The translations under genes and the position numbers were made by a program. Positions 12,501 to 23,255 of a DNA stretch of 64,000 nucleotides are shown one piece after another; within the stretch, counting starts at the first letter, position 1, and every line of letters begins with the position of its first letter. The DNA comes from Archegozetes longisetosus (Eukaryota; Arthropoda; Arachnida; Sarcoptiformes; Trhypochthoniidae): contig JAEMBT020000008.1 of the NCBI GenBank assembly GCA_018873245.2, positions 4,180,001-4,244,000 on the forward strand, in the 5' to 3' direction. The notes under the pieces are model-generated. The model saw only the letters and a list, made by a program, of their open reading frames with translations, did not search any database and was not told the origin of the DNA.

Positions 12501-14936
12501 AAATTTCTATCATCGAACTCGTCTTGTGCTGAACCACCTCTCGATGGGTCAATAGCAGGTCTCTTAGGATTAGCACCTCTATAAGGAACTATGTTACCAG
12601 GTATTTGACCACCTGGTGTTTCACCCAAATAGTTTCGGTCTCTATTACGTGATGTTGGACCACCTCTTATCAGGTTTGGATCATCTATGCTTGGAAGCTG
12701 ACTTCGAGGTCTAGAAAAGTCAGTTCCTCTGCTGATGCTTGGAATGTCTCTACTTATTGGTAGTGGAGGTTCTGTACGACTCGATGTTCCAGGAATTCGA
12801 GGGATGGAAGTACGAGCGGGTGGTCTATTGCCATAAGTATTTCTATTCAGGTTATCGCCAAAACTCGGATCTCGGTTTCGACTATCACCAAAAGTATTTC
12901 TGTTAAGATTATCTCTACTTATTGTTCTGTCAGGTGGTCTCCGACCATCGCCACGTAATCCATCTCCGGGCTGGGTCGGACTAACGGGACCAATGTCAGG
13001 ACTTAAGCCATCGTAGTTTACACCTGAAGTAACACCAGAACCTCCTGTTTGTGGTGGCGTTTGGAGAACTCTGACTGGATTTGATTCAATTTCAACATTG
13101 GAAGGATTGGCATTAGAAGTTCCCGGTTCTGAAGTTCTGATCTTAGCTCTAAATCCGTTTTCATCAGCCGTATAATCAACATGCCTGTATATGCCGTCCG
13201 GTCCCATATAGCCATAGCTTCCGGTCACTCTATCACCATCACTCATCTCTTTTCTGTACTGCTCATTGCCTTGAAGTATAGTTGAAATGCTATTAATAGT
13301 ATGGACATTATCTTGTTTTTTTGATACAGTCGACTGTCTCTATAACGAAGTGGGATATAGTGAACGAAGTTCTACACTATTGAGAAAATTATTGGGTTCA
13401 CAGACTATGCACACTATATCCCATATAGTCAACTCCCATTATAATCAACTGATTTCTAGTACATTAAGCTGTCAATTATAACGAGAGGTGACTGTATTAG
13501 AGTAACTTTGATGAAGAGACAATCGCATACCGTTATAATCACGTATTTCATATCCGAAGGCATAGGGCTGAGTTGGCCATTGCTGTTGAAACAATTACAG
13601 AGTGAGATTAATATCTACAAAGTTTGATCTAACTCTTTATCACTTATGCTTGAAACAATGTGTATAATTCTCAAACAAATATAGACATTTTGACCCGATT
13701 ATTAAACACCGGATTTCTAGACTTATCTACTTACTGGATTTCATTTTACTGCTACTTAATGTCATATAACTCTACGTTATCCACACCTTCATTGAAACTA
13801 TCAAAATGATTAAGCACATGGAAAAGTTATTCAACAATTTCCAAGAAGTTTAGCTTAAGTAAAATTATTTCGATAGTAATTATTTCGATTATGGTAAAAT
13901 TAGGCAATCGTAAATAGATAAATTGAATGAAGAAAGAATGATTTTAAATTAGTTGGTAAGAGTTTTTAAGAGCTACTAGGTAATGGAGCTTTTCAGGAAT
14001 GCAAGCATAAGTATATCATTTCACTTAAGCTTAATTTAAATATGAGCTTTTGTCGAGAGTCACATTCATTTACAACAATTATCTGATAAAATACCTTATC
14101 TTTCAATACAAAAACGCTTCATCTTTCAAGTGGAAACTTAGAGCTTATAGAAATAGCTTCAAAATAATCAAATGAAAATGATCTCAGTGTTCATAATTAC
14201 AGAATTATTTGTTACGTATTTTGCATTAATAGTCGAGTTTGAGCTAAATTTATACATAAAACAACTCTATTATTAAGCATTGAATTTGTCAAAAAGCAAT
14301 GTACTGTTAGGAATTGATTGAGCGCTTGAGTCATTATCAAGTAACTACAAATCAATAATTTACGCTATACTAAACAAATGATAAAAATTAGATATTTTTA
14401 ATACATATATCAACAAATAGGTTTCTATGCTTAACTCAATGATCGAGTATTAGAAAGTGACTATCGCCAAAGTGATTCAACTTTAGAGTTGAACTTCTTG
14501 TCAAATATAGTAATAATTGATATTAATGCAAATTATAAAACTGAAAATAAAATCTATAATGTGTGAAAAACTAGTTAAATATAGAATATATTGAAGTTGC
14601 GTTCTTTAAACAAGTTTTGAAAGTTGCAGATAAATCACTTTGAATCAGGAAGGGCTAATGATACATTAGGTTAGGTTAGTTTAGTTTAGGTTAGGTTAGG
14701 TTAGAGAAAGTAAACAATATTCTATAGATTATCAAGCTAGTAGTAAGAAAGAAAAATTAAATAAATATTTTAGTGAACAAAATTATTATTAATAATAATA
14801 ATAGAAAAAGTTAAAAATCAGAATATATATAGATTACCTCTTTATACCACTGATCATCGTTGCGATTACTGGGCTGTGCAAGGGCCACATAAGCTTGTAG
14901 TCCAATGCAAAAAATATAAGTAATAAATAATTTCAT
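9529..14936 (-). CDS. Very long RR-type cuticle protein
   Basis: Six exons join in frame: 14936-14838, 13582-13531, 13269-12211, 11926-11249, 11130-10525 and 10013-9529, giving about 992 residues. Exon 1 codes a signal peptide (MKLFITYIFCIGLQAYVALA). Exons 2-3 code a single chitin-binding RR domain at about residues 35-110: PYAFGYEIRD, then GSYGYMGPDGIYRHVDYTADE and NGFRAKIRTSEPGT. The remaining ~880 residues look disordered. They are rich in Arg/Asp/Pro/Ser (repeats like NRDPSFGDNLNRNTYG), then Pro/Gln-rich, then a QQDIDGQQDIDD repeat, and end in DHIDDSNWK. The domain binds chitin and the tail probably interacts with other cuticle components (inference). Intron 1 is phase 0; the other four are phase 1. 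The tail is far longer than in typical RR proteins of 100-300 residues. A TATA box lies about 100 bp upstream. Confidence 0.85.
10321..10397. repeat. Short tandem repeat (ATATTAGTTA)n
   Basis: Four exact copies of a 10-bp unit with worn flanking copies, inside the last intron of the long cuticle gene. Confidence 0.9.
13325..13496 (+). mobile_element. MITE-like element, TACAGT family
   Basis: The ends are imperfect inverted repeats: TACAGTCGACTGTCTCTATA at the left and, as reverse complement, TACAGTCACCTCTCGTTATA at the right. Each end starts with TA, as expected for a Tc1/mariner-type target. The inside carries repeated TATAGTGAAC-like words. No coding capacity. It sits in intron 2 of the long cuticle gene. 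Confidence 0.75.
14666..14704 (+). repeat. Interstitial TTAGG telomere-like repeat
   Basis: Seven consecutive TTAGG or TTAGT units, the unit of arthropod telomeres, inside intron 1 of the long cuticle gene. Confidence 0.9.
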
Positions 14937-15033
14937 CTCCCGATTAGCGTCACATTCGGAAAGAGAGAAACCAACGAGTTTCCATATCGAAAGAATAAGT
15001 TAGAAATAAAACTTGGCCAAAAGAGTGGGGCGT

Positions 15034-15042
15034 CTTTATATA
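15034..15042 (-). promoter_or_regulatory. TATA box of the long cuticle gene
   Basis: TATATAAAG on the minus strand, about 100 bp upstream of the start codon at 14936, in the usual place for a TATA box with a short 5' UTR. Confidence 0.65.
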
Positions 15043-15103
15043 TGATGAATGTTTAATGAGTCAAGTTTGCTCTTCCTGAGTCTATGGGTCTAAAGAACGG
15101 CGA

Positions 15104-15201
15104 TGAAGGATTGGCCTAAAGTGCTAGTCCGAGGGTCTGAAGGATTGGTCTAAAGCACTAGTCCGATGGTCTGAAGGATTGGCCTAAACGACTAGTCCGA
15201 T
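15104..15201. repeat. 34-bp tandem repeat, three copies
   Basis: The unit begins tgaaggattggcctaaag and contains ctagtccga. It lies about 70-170 bp upstream of the cuticle gene's TATA box and could affect its expression (inference). Confidence 0.9.
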
Positions 15202-15502
15202 AGCCATTATTAATTAATAGGTTGATTTTCTTTTGTTTTGACCTATTATTTTCTAAATGTGGAAATTTCGCTTTTGTTTCGAGTAACTGAGACTGAGAAG
15301 TAGGTCTTATGAGCGAAAGATGACTTATAGAGGAGGAGAGTTTGTCTCACTTTTAACTGCATATTTTAGGCACTATTCAATTAACTGCAACATCAGATAT
15401 ATCATTATTTCAATACACTAACTGATTATTTGCCTTTAATTCAATTTAAATTCTTGTCTTCCATTTATGTCTAAATTTATTTAATCAAAGCTTCTTATTG
15501 TC

Positions 15503-15579
15503 GGTCAGTGCTATAAAGTTGTATAAAGTGATATCTGAAATGATAATTAAATCAAAGATAGGACTTTATAGCGCTGACC
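15503..15579. mobile_element. 77-bp foldback mini-element
   Basis: The ends are near-perfect 17-bp inverted repeats: GGTCAGTGCTATAAAGT and, as reverse complement, GGTCAGCGCTATAAAGT. The inside (gatatctgaaatg ... caaagatagga) resembles sequence near 8941-8995, suggesting a dispersed family. Confidence 0.7.
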
Positions 15580-16139
15580 TGATGTTTTGTTATAAATATC
15601 CGCTAATCTAATGAGTCTGCTTTATTGGCCATTCAAGTTACGATACTAACTAATGATTAAGTTAAGTGTCTATCTGAATCATAAACAAAATACCAAATTA
15701 AAATTTAATAGCTTTACATGATTACTGGTATGGTTCTCAACAAGTCTTTATGTATAAGATAGCTTTTGATACTGCATTGTTCCGATAGGTTACATTTATT
15801 TTTAGCTAATATGCGTTGTTTTAAATGTTATAGTCTAATCTCTATCAAAACCTCTGAAAAAATTATTTATATTTAAAATTATTAATATTTAAAATTTGCA
15901 TTAGTTAAACCAATTCTTAATGAGAAAATTGATTCATTCTTATTACAAGATTTGCTTATGCAATACTAAACATTGATAACTGGACAAGAAAGCAAGAAGA
16001 TATTGAGAAGAATATTGTTAGATGAATAAGCGGTGATAAGTAAGTAGAAAAGCAGTGAGAAATGCAAATTGAGAGGAATTCGTGAAAAGGATTCGGTCTG
16101 ATGAATGGGTCACTATTGACTTTCACTGCATATTTGAGT

Positions 16140-16222
16140 GTAAGATTGCATAAACTGTTAATAAGATTGCATAACTCGCTAATAGAATTGCATAACCTGT
16201 TAATCAAATTGCATAACTTGTT
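16140..16222. repeat. 18-19 bp tandem repeat
   Basis: Four to five copies of a unit like taatnanattgcataacctgt. The 89-codon minus-strand open frame across it is a by-product of the repeat. Confidence 0.85.
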
Positions 16223-17193
16223 CACTTAAACATTGTCACTTCTTAACCCATTGTCTAATTGATAATTATTAAACATATGATTTATGCCACAATCAATTTT
16301 GGTCTCATCATTCAGATAAAACCAATTGAAATGCAAATGCGACCGCAAAAGTATTATACTTATAAAGCATACATTTTGTATGCCTGACCCTAACTTCAAA
16401 GTGGTTTACCTTCTGTTTAATTCATTTCAAATTGAATTTGTTTGAATACATTATTCTAAATAGATAGGATTGATTCCGGTTAAATTGTTATCAAAAAATT
16501 GATATATTGTCAAGTGAGTCCTATAAGACCTATCTCTAATGTTGATTCAATTAGATATAGCACCTTATAACATTCATCAAACTACCAGGTTTGATAGAAT
16601 TGATCTCCTAAAAATAATACCAAACTCATCCATCAAATCATCTATCTAATCAGTTATTCATTAATTTTGATCTTTTTTTTTAATTTGTTTGGCTGAAGCC
16701 TAAGTCTAAGCTATGCTGTAATGGTATACCATTTCTATAGTTGATGAGAAAGCAAACATTCAAATAAGTATATTATTATTTGTAGAGCGAGTTTTACTCA
16801 AAAAAAACACTGTTTATGTCAGTAAAAAAAGTATTTGAATATAGATGAGCTACTATAGAACTAATAGAGTTTTATTATATGAAAATAAGTGAGATTTAGT
16901 TGGCATTTATCTATTTATCAGATGATTGATCATAAATAGATTTAGCAAACAATATTTAACGAAGTTTATCGTAAATGAGTATATATTTCATAGAAAGTCA
17001 TTTGCCTTTGACTCTGTGTCAATCGAGAACTATAACAATGAAATAATAACAAATCTATAAGTTTAAGGGTGGAGCACAATTGTCAACGTTTATTACTTGT
17101 TAACGTTTGCGTTTATGTATTTCGCTTTAATACTACTATCTCTTTATGTCGTTATTATCCAATTTCTTGTTAGGTAATTATTCCCTCGAAAAT

Positions 17194-17402
17194 TTAACAA
17201 TCGTTGATAGCAACCAGAAGTGAGGCGTTGTTACGGTGTACTTTTCATCAGACCGTAATATCCCAAAATATTAACTAACTTGTAGAATATTCAATATAGT
17301 GATCAAAGTAAATTACAAATCAGGTTTGGCAAAAATTGATGGGTGTCACAAGAGGTTGATATAGCAACGGTTATTTTCCCGTTGCTATAGGCGGTCATAA
17401 AT
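17194..17402 (+). mobile_element. ~200-bp TIR element, copy 1
   Basis: It starts near ttaacaatcgttgatagcaac and ends with the near-inverse gttgctataggcggtcat. It shares gatagcaaccagaagtga, tagaatattcaatatagt and the terminal repeats with the copy at 56335-56534. No coding capacity. Confidence 0.75.
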
Positions 17403-18404
17403 ATTTTTAAATATACATTCACTAGTAGTGTATTTGACATTTAGCAATAATAGGCAATCAGATAATACTGAGCTATTAATTTGTTGAGTATGTAATATTA
17501 TAAGTAATTGATTCGCTCCATTTGAGAAGAAATAAACTTAGAGCAAGAGTCAATTAGAAAGTATATTTGCATAAAATCATAAGTTAAATGAATATGGAAA
17601 GAAAAGAAGCTAATTATTTGAGCTGGCTTGTATATCGAAAATCAAACATGAAAAAGGTAATATATAGGTATAAATAGAAATAATATGTCGTAAGATCATT
17701 TAGAAGTAATGTCACAACTGTTTAGAAATAATATATTATTATTATTATTTAACGCCTTAGTTCGTCAAACTCACACTATTTTCCACGTTCGGCTAACTCA
17801 CATAAATACATCCAATACTTACTGATAACCAAACAAGCTCACATTGTTTTATCTTAAAAGCATTTAAGCTTTAAGTTTGAATAAGTTATGTATAATTACA
17901 TGTAAATTGGTGTGAAGTTTGACTTAGACAGCAGAAAAGTAGACTCCAATAGCATAACTAAAGGTTGAGTATAGAGCGAAATATGACTACCTTGAATATC
18001 TAGTTAAATGATTTATGAAAATCAATAACTTACTTTTCTATGATACTTTTATATTGTTTCTTAAAAACTAGTTAAATGCATGTAAAAGTTAGACAAGTTT
18101 TAATGAGAAGCAAATAAAAAGTTGAATATAAAATTTCAATTAAAAGAAAATCAAAGAGAAAATTAAATATTTGTTAACAATTTATTAAACTATTATACAA
18201 GATATAACAGTGGACGTCTAGAAGATTTCGCACTTTTATTCATTACGTATCTGATCGATTAATGATTCTTATGAATGATAGTATAACAGAAAGAATGGAA
18301 AAGTTTTTAATTTTAAATATCATGCCTTCCAAAGGGATTGATCTAATGAATTAAGTCTCTAAAACTAAATCGTTTTTGGCCTCTGTGCGACTCAATATTT
18401 CTCA

Positions 18405-19472
18405 TTATACACGCAATGGAATTATAGTCCATCGAGGCATGGAAGCAGCGTATCCGTTATCGTGTGTGCTGTGACCTCCACCATGACCACCGCCATGACC
18501 ACTGCCATGACCACTGCCATGACTACCGCCATGACCACCACCATAGCCTCCGTGTCCTCCATTATAGCTTTGTCCGCCTCCATATCCTCCATGACCACCT
18601 CCGTGACCACCGCCATGTCCACCATGTCCGCCTTCATACCCACCATGTCCGCCTTCATACCCACCACTCACAGGTTGTGAGTCCAATTTAACGGCTGCAG
18701 GATCTTTAGGAGCAGTTCCTGGCTCATTGGTTCGTATATGAGCTCGGAATCCATTCTTGTCGGCCACATAATCAACTTCTCTCATAATCCCATATTTATC
18801 TTTATATCCATAGCTGCCAGTCACGTGCCAGGGCTGATGACTTTTCTCGTGTCTCCACTGCTTATTTCCATAACCATCTAAAAACGATTCTCGGATATTA
18901 GCATAAATTGTGAAAAGATGTGGCTTGTTTCAAAAATATTAACTAAAATTGCAATTATTCATCAAATAAGCTACAATCGTTCTTAAAATATTGAGTAAAT
19001 TTACTAATTGTTGTTATTGCGAGTCAAGATTACGAAGAGTAAGTTGAAAGAAGTAAAGTGCACTTACCTTCGATATCATATCCAAAGCCGTAGGGCTGAT
19101 AAGGATATTTATTGTCTTCCTAATTGAAACACAAAAGAAGTTTGCTTTTTATTAAAGTCCAGACAACAGAGTAATTAAGCAGTATTTTGAAATTAATTTC
19201 CTAAAATAACTTACATTATGATCATTATGTCCTCCGTCTTGTCCATGCCCCTGATATTGACCAGCATAAGTTATGCCACAAACAACACATAACGCTAACA
19301 AAGACACCAGACTCTAAATTAAAGCAGAATTGAAACTTATTAGTAAAATAGTTTCGTAAATTTTAAAGCGAACACTTATGAAAATGTTATGAAAACTGTA
19401 GTGAAACTCTACTGAAATAATGTAAAAAGCATATAAAAATCATATTATCCTTGCCTTAAAAGAAAATAGCAT
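18405..19472 (-). CDS. RR-type cuticle protein, Gly/His-rich
   Basis: Four exons: 19472-19455 (MLFSFK), 19313-19215, 19119-19068 and 18877-18405, about 213 residues. The signal peptide spans exons 1 and 2 (SLVSLLALCVVCGITYA). An RR chitin-binding domain follows: QPYGFGYDIED, GSYGYKDKYGIMREVDYVAD and NGFRAHIRTNEPGT, about residues 56-120. The tail is Gly/His-rich (GGYEGGHGG, GGGHGGG repeats). Exon order and phases match the long RR gene upstream, so the two share ancestry. Intron 1 has a GC donor (AAG|GCAAGG) and an AG acceptor: no GT donor is available there, and the GC donor has the strong-exon consensus. A TATA box lies about 75 bp upstream of the ATG. It is likely a cuticle matrix protein binding chitin. 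Confidence 0.9.
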
Positions 19473-19544
19473 TGTAATAGGGTAGTGAAGTTATCGAGAG
19501 AATAGTAAATGAATAAATAAACTTTCTTTTAGAGATGAGGTTTG

Positions 19545-19552
19545 CTTATATA
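19545..19552 (-). promoter_or_regulatory. TATA box of the Gly/His-rich cuticle gene
   Basis: TATATAAG on the minus strand, about 75 bp upstream of the start codon at 19472. Confidence 0.65.
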
Positions 19553-22500
19553 GTGGAATCGATGAAGCGTTTGGTACAATCGCACGAAAGTAAAATTAAT
19601 ATACTAAGCCTATTATGTAAACGTTAACCATGTTTTTGTGGGTCATAGTTTTTGGTGCATTCATTTGCCTTTTAGCAATTGAATAATTTATTATAGTTTT
19701 TTGCTATTATTTTTCAACTATCTTTAACGTTTGGCAACAGTCTAACATTTTTAACATTTCTTAGCTTTTTAATCTTTCTAAACATTTACCGCTAAATACA
19801 TACTCAACATTGATGCATATCATAAATACATTGCTCTTGTTTTTTAGACAACTTAACTTTTTAGAGATCAATCAGTGTTAGTAGTAATTTGCAGTGGATC
19901 AATTTATTGAAAATATTAATTTCAATTTGAATTAACAATATGTCATTACTAGTAATTACGTTCGCATTAGTTATGTAATAATAGGTTAGGTTCATTTAGT
20001 TCTCCAACTCATTACTTCTATAGAGTGATTTCTATGCTATGTTTTATTTATTTCTATTCTTAATTCTATTTTGCAACCTTTTCCACTATATTAATCAACA
20101 TCTGAAAGTTATATTTCTGTTAATTCAACGTTTCATCTCTTTTATCACTTTTGTTTTCCTCTAAAATTAGGTAGATTTTTAATGAGAAAACATTTTTGCC
20201 AAATTTGCATTTGTGTTATTGCTTTTGAATCTCCTTTCAGATTATATTTATTCAGAAGCATGTAGATATTCATAAAAATATATCAGAAATATATCATAAC
20301 GTGTTAGATATTTAATTAATATGCTAGATTCTTAAATTCAAACTTTTCAATAATTCTTACCAATCACTTCTGATTTGTCTCTACATTGTTGCAAATCACC
20401 CTGAGCGTATCATTCATACTGGCCAACGTAAGCTTGCTTAGTTTAGTTTAACTTTAATTATGTTCAAATATGAGTGTCATTTACAATAAGGAGCAATCTA
20501 ATACTTAAAAACCTATAGCTTGATATCTTTTGAAGATCAATCAATTGAATAAGTGTTTACTTATCAATAAGTTATGATAACGTGATGAGTTTTGATATAG
20601 TGATAAGTCTAATTACATATAACAAGTTTTCATCTATTTGTAAAAGTTGATGAACAATGAATTTTCTTTGTTAGAAGACAATAAGCGAATAAAGTTTAAA
20701 ATAAGTTTTAAAGCATTAAATACGCCCAAAGCTAAAAAAAGTTTTATAATTAATTATAAGTTATATAACTAAGAGTTATAATCGTTATCAAAATCAACAG
20801 CTTAATTGGATTGTAGAAATAGATTCTTATCTCTTAACATGGTGCAATTATACTCTTGAGTATTTGCTGGTTTTAGACAATTTATATTGAAGGCTTCAGT
20901 GATATTTAACTCATCTTTAGGCTTCTTGTACTCATAGATCGCTCATATGTCTCAATAAACATAGTAATAATAATGATTTTAAGTAAAACTTCTCAGATAG
21001 ATAACGGTGAATAGCTGAACGTTTGTGTTATCTTGATAATAAATGATTTATTCAAGTTCAGTAACGATCAATTAGAATAAGAAATAAAGAAAAGGATCAG
21101 TAAATGTTGACGAGAAAGTTAACAGTGAGCTAGTTGAACTTATTAACTACGGCGCAAATCAACTTATTTATAATTTATGCTATAATGTGGACTATTTACT
21201 AATAAGTGCTAGCAATTAAACATATAATTAATGCTAGTTGTCATTTGTTTTGGATGTCACTAGACTTCTGAAGCATAAAAGAGAAACTAACGCTTACAAA
21301 TATTTAAGTTCATTAAATTTGCTTTGAATAATAAGCATAATTGAGTTAACGGTGATGTCGGTTATTTTTTGCTCTAGAACTATATTCTTATCAAACTTAA
21401 ACAAGATCATATCTCTCAATAATTAGAAAAATTTGCATTTTCAAATTAATAATAGTATTTTTAGGCAATAATAATAAATAATTGCTATTGAGCAAAACTA
21501 ATCAAAACTATTTGAGCCTTTAATTGCTACTCAGCAAAACTAATCAAAACTATTTGAGCCTTTAAATCTAAAATAGATTGCTTCTATACCTTTCGTTATC
21601 CTATCCTAAACTGTTGACAAATTCAAACATCAATTAACTCCCAATTACTTCACATCGTACTTTTAATCATAATCAGTTGTAGTTCTTTTTACGCCTTCCT
21701 TTGCCGTTTGTCTTATCAGATTTTGTTTGTCTTATTGGTTACGCTATTTGAATATGATTTCGAATAAGATGAGAAATATACTCTAAATAAGTAATACAAC
21801 CTGACCTAACATATCCTAACTGTAACGGAATCTAGAATGATATTAATACTTCCTAAAAATATTTCGGTCTGGAAGACTATCGCATTGGAAATGCTGATTT
21901 TGTTTATTAAAGTTGTTACTACTCATTTCAATGGTTGAATCCCTTTGCAATTTAACATTATATACAGGTAAAGATACAATATTTTGTGTTGCGTTAAATT
22001 ACATAGAAATCTCAGACATTGAAATCAATAGTGATAAATCCGATACTATATCAGCATTGTTTAATGTGATAATCCTTAAAAGAGCAGTGATTTAATAAAA
22101 TGACATCATTCTCGACAGTTGAGGAAGGTACAATTGCCCAAGTAGGGTAAAGTAAGATTGGCTCATAAAAGTGAAAGTTCATAATATAGAGTATAATTAA
22201 ATTGTATTCATGCTACAACTCTCGGACATTATTAAGGTTATGACAGTAATTATCAGTGCTAGCATCGGACAAAAAACAACTATTGCTCATTAGGGATATT
22301 ATTCAACACTCTAACTCCAATTTACATCACAATGAATAGATGTGAACGTTTAATAACTCTGATTTTGTTCCGCTTTAAAACCCCACAAACTTCTTATTTG
22401 TATTCAATGTGAAAGTGTTCCTCATTGCAGAAACTCCTATCTTTCCAGGTTTTACGCTAAAAATAATATCAAACAATAAACATTTATAAAATCAAGCTTG

Positions 22501-23255
22501 TCTAACTTCAATATGCAGTTAAGTCATTTTTAATAGTCAGTAACAATTAAGCCATGCGTTTCTATGGCACTTTAGTATTGTTCCTTCAAAAACCACCTAA
22601 GTATATATGAAAGTTAGATAGATTTTTATGTAAATCTCAATTTTTCGTATATCAAGTTACAAATAGTTTGTAATGCGAATCAACGTGTTAACTGAGACAT
22701 GATAAACGAAAGCTTTAATTACATATGCATTATTGCGACATTGTTCTATTGATAAATCATAATTAGATTATGCCAATTAAATCTTTGCCAATAAGGAAGA
22801 GAACCTTTTGAAATAACTCAACTTTTAAGTTATTAATAATAACAGAAAGCTATTCAACCGCGTAATTCCAGTGCCAGCTCTTTGCATATTTCTCATGCTC
22901 GCGTTTAGCATTTGTCCCATTGTTATAACTTTGTCAACAATAACTCAGATATTGTCTCAAAATTATTATTGCTTTGTAATCAGGAAGAAAATCAGCTAAT
23001 ACTCGATTGCCACTCATTATTCTTGACATTTTTGACAAAATGCTTCATTAAAATCCAGTTAACACAGCATTTAAACGGATAATAACTAAAATTGACCTCA
23101 AATGACGTTATTTAAGGCTAATTAAGTGTTTAGGGCTTTAGGTCAAGAAAAGTTAAAAATAAGTTAAAAATAAGTTAAAATAAGTTAAAATTTATAGGGA
23201 ATTGAATCATTAAATCAATTTTTATTATTTCAAATCAAAATTACATTAGAAATAG
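19553..23255. other. Gene-free stretch with a possible relic cuticle exon
   Basis: No intact gene. The only coding-like trace is on the minus strand at 20352-20432 (see pseudogene entry). A near-duplicate of ttgctactcagcaaaacta occurs at about 21480-21560. The rest is plain AT-rich sequence. Confidence 0.4.
20352..20432 (-). pseudogene. Possible relic exon of an RR-type cuticle gene
   Basis: The minus strand reads QAYVGQYE-stop-YAQGDLQQCRDK and then a GTAAGAAT donor-like site. QAY...GQY resembles the post-signal exon of the two RR genes (LQAYVALAQ and TYAGQYQGHGQ). There is a stop in the middle, and no RR-domain exon follows downstream. It may be the remains of a third tandem cuticle gene, or chance. 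Confidence 0.3.

Larger units (their letters stand above)
15202..18404. other. Gene-free stretch between the two RR genes
   Basis: No gene seen. It holds a 77-bp foldback element (15503-15579), an 18-19 bp tandem repeat (16140-16222) and a TIR element (17194-17402), each listed separately. A worn 15503-family relative may lie at about 16511-16575. Confidence 0.4.

Noticed and set aside
18462-18691. Plus-strand open frames rich in Thr/Met or His/Asp opposite the Gly/His-rich tail
   Set aside because: They are shadows of the repeated GGH codons of the cuticle gene.
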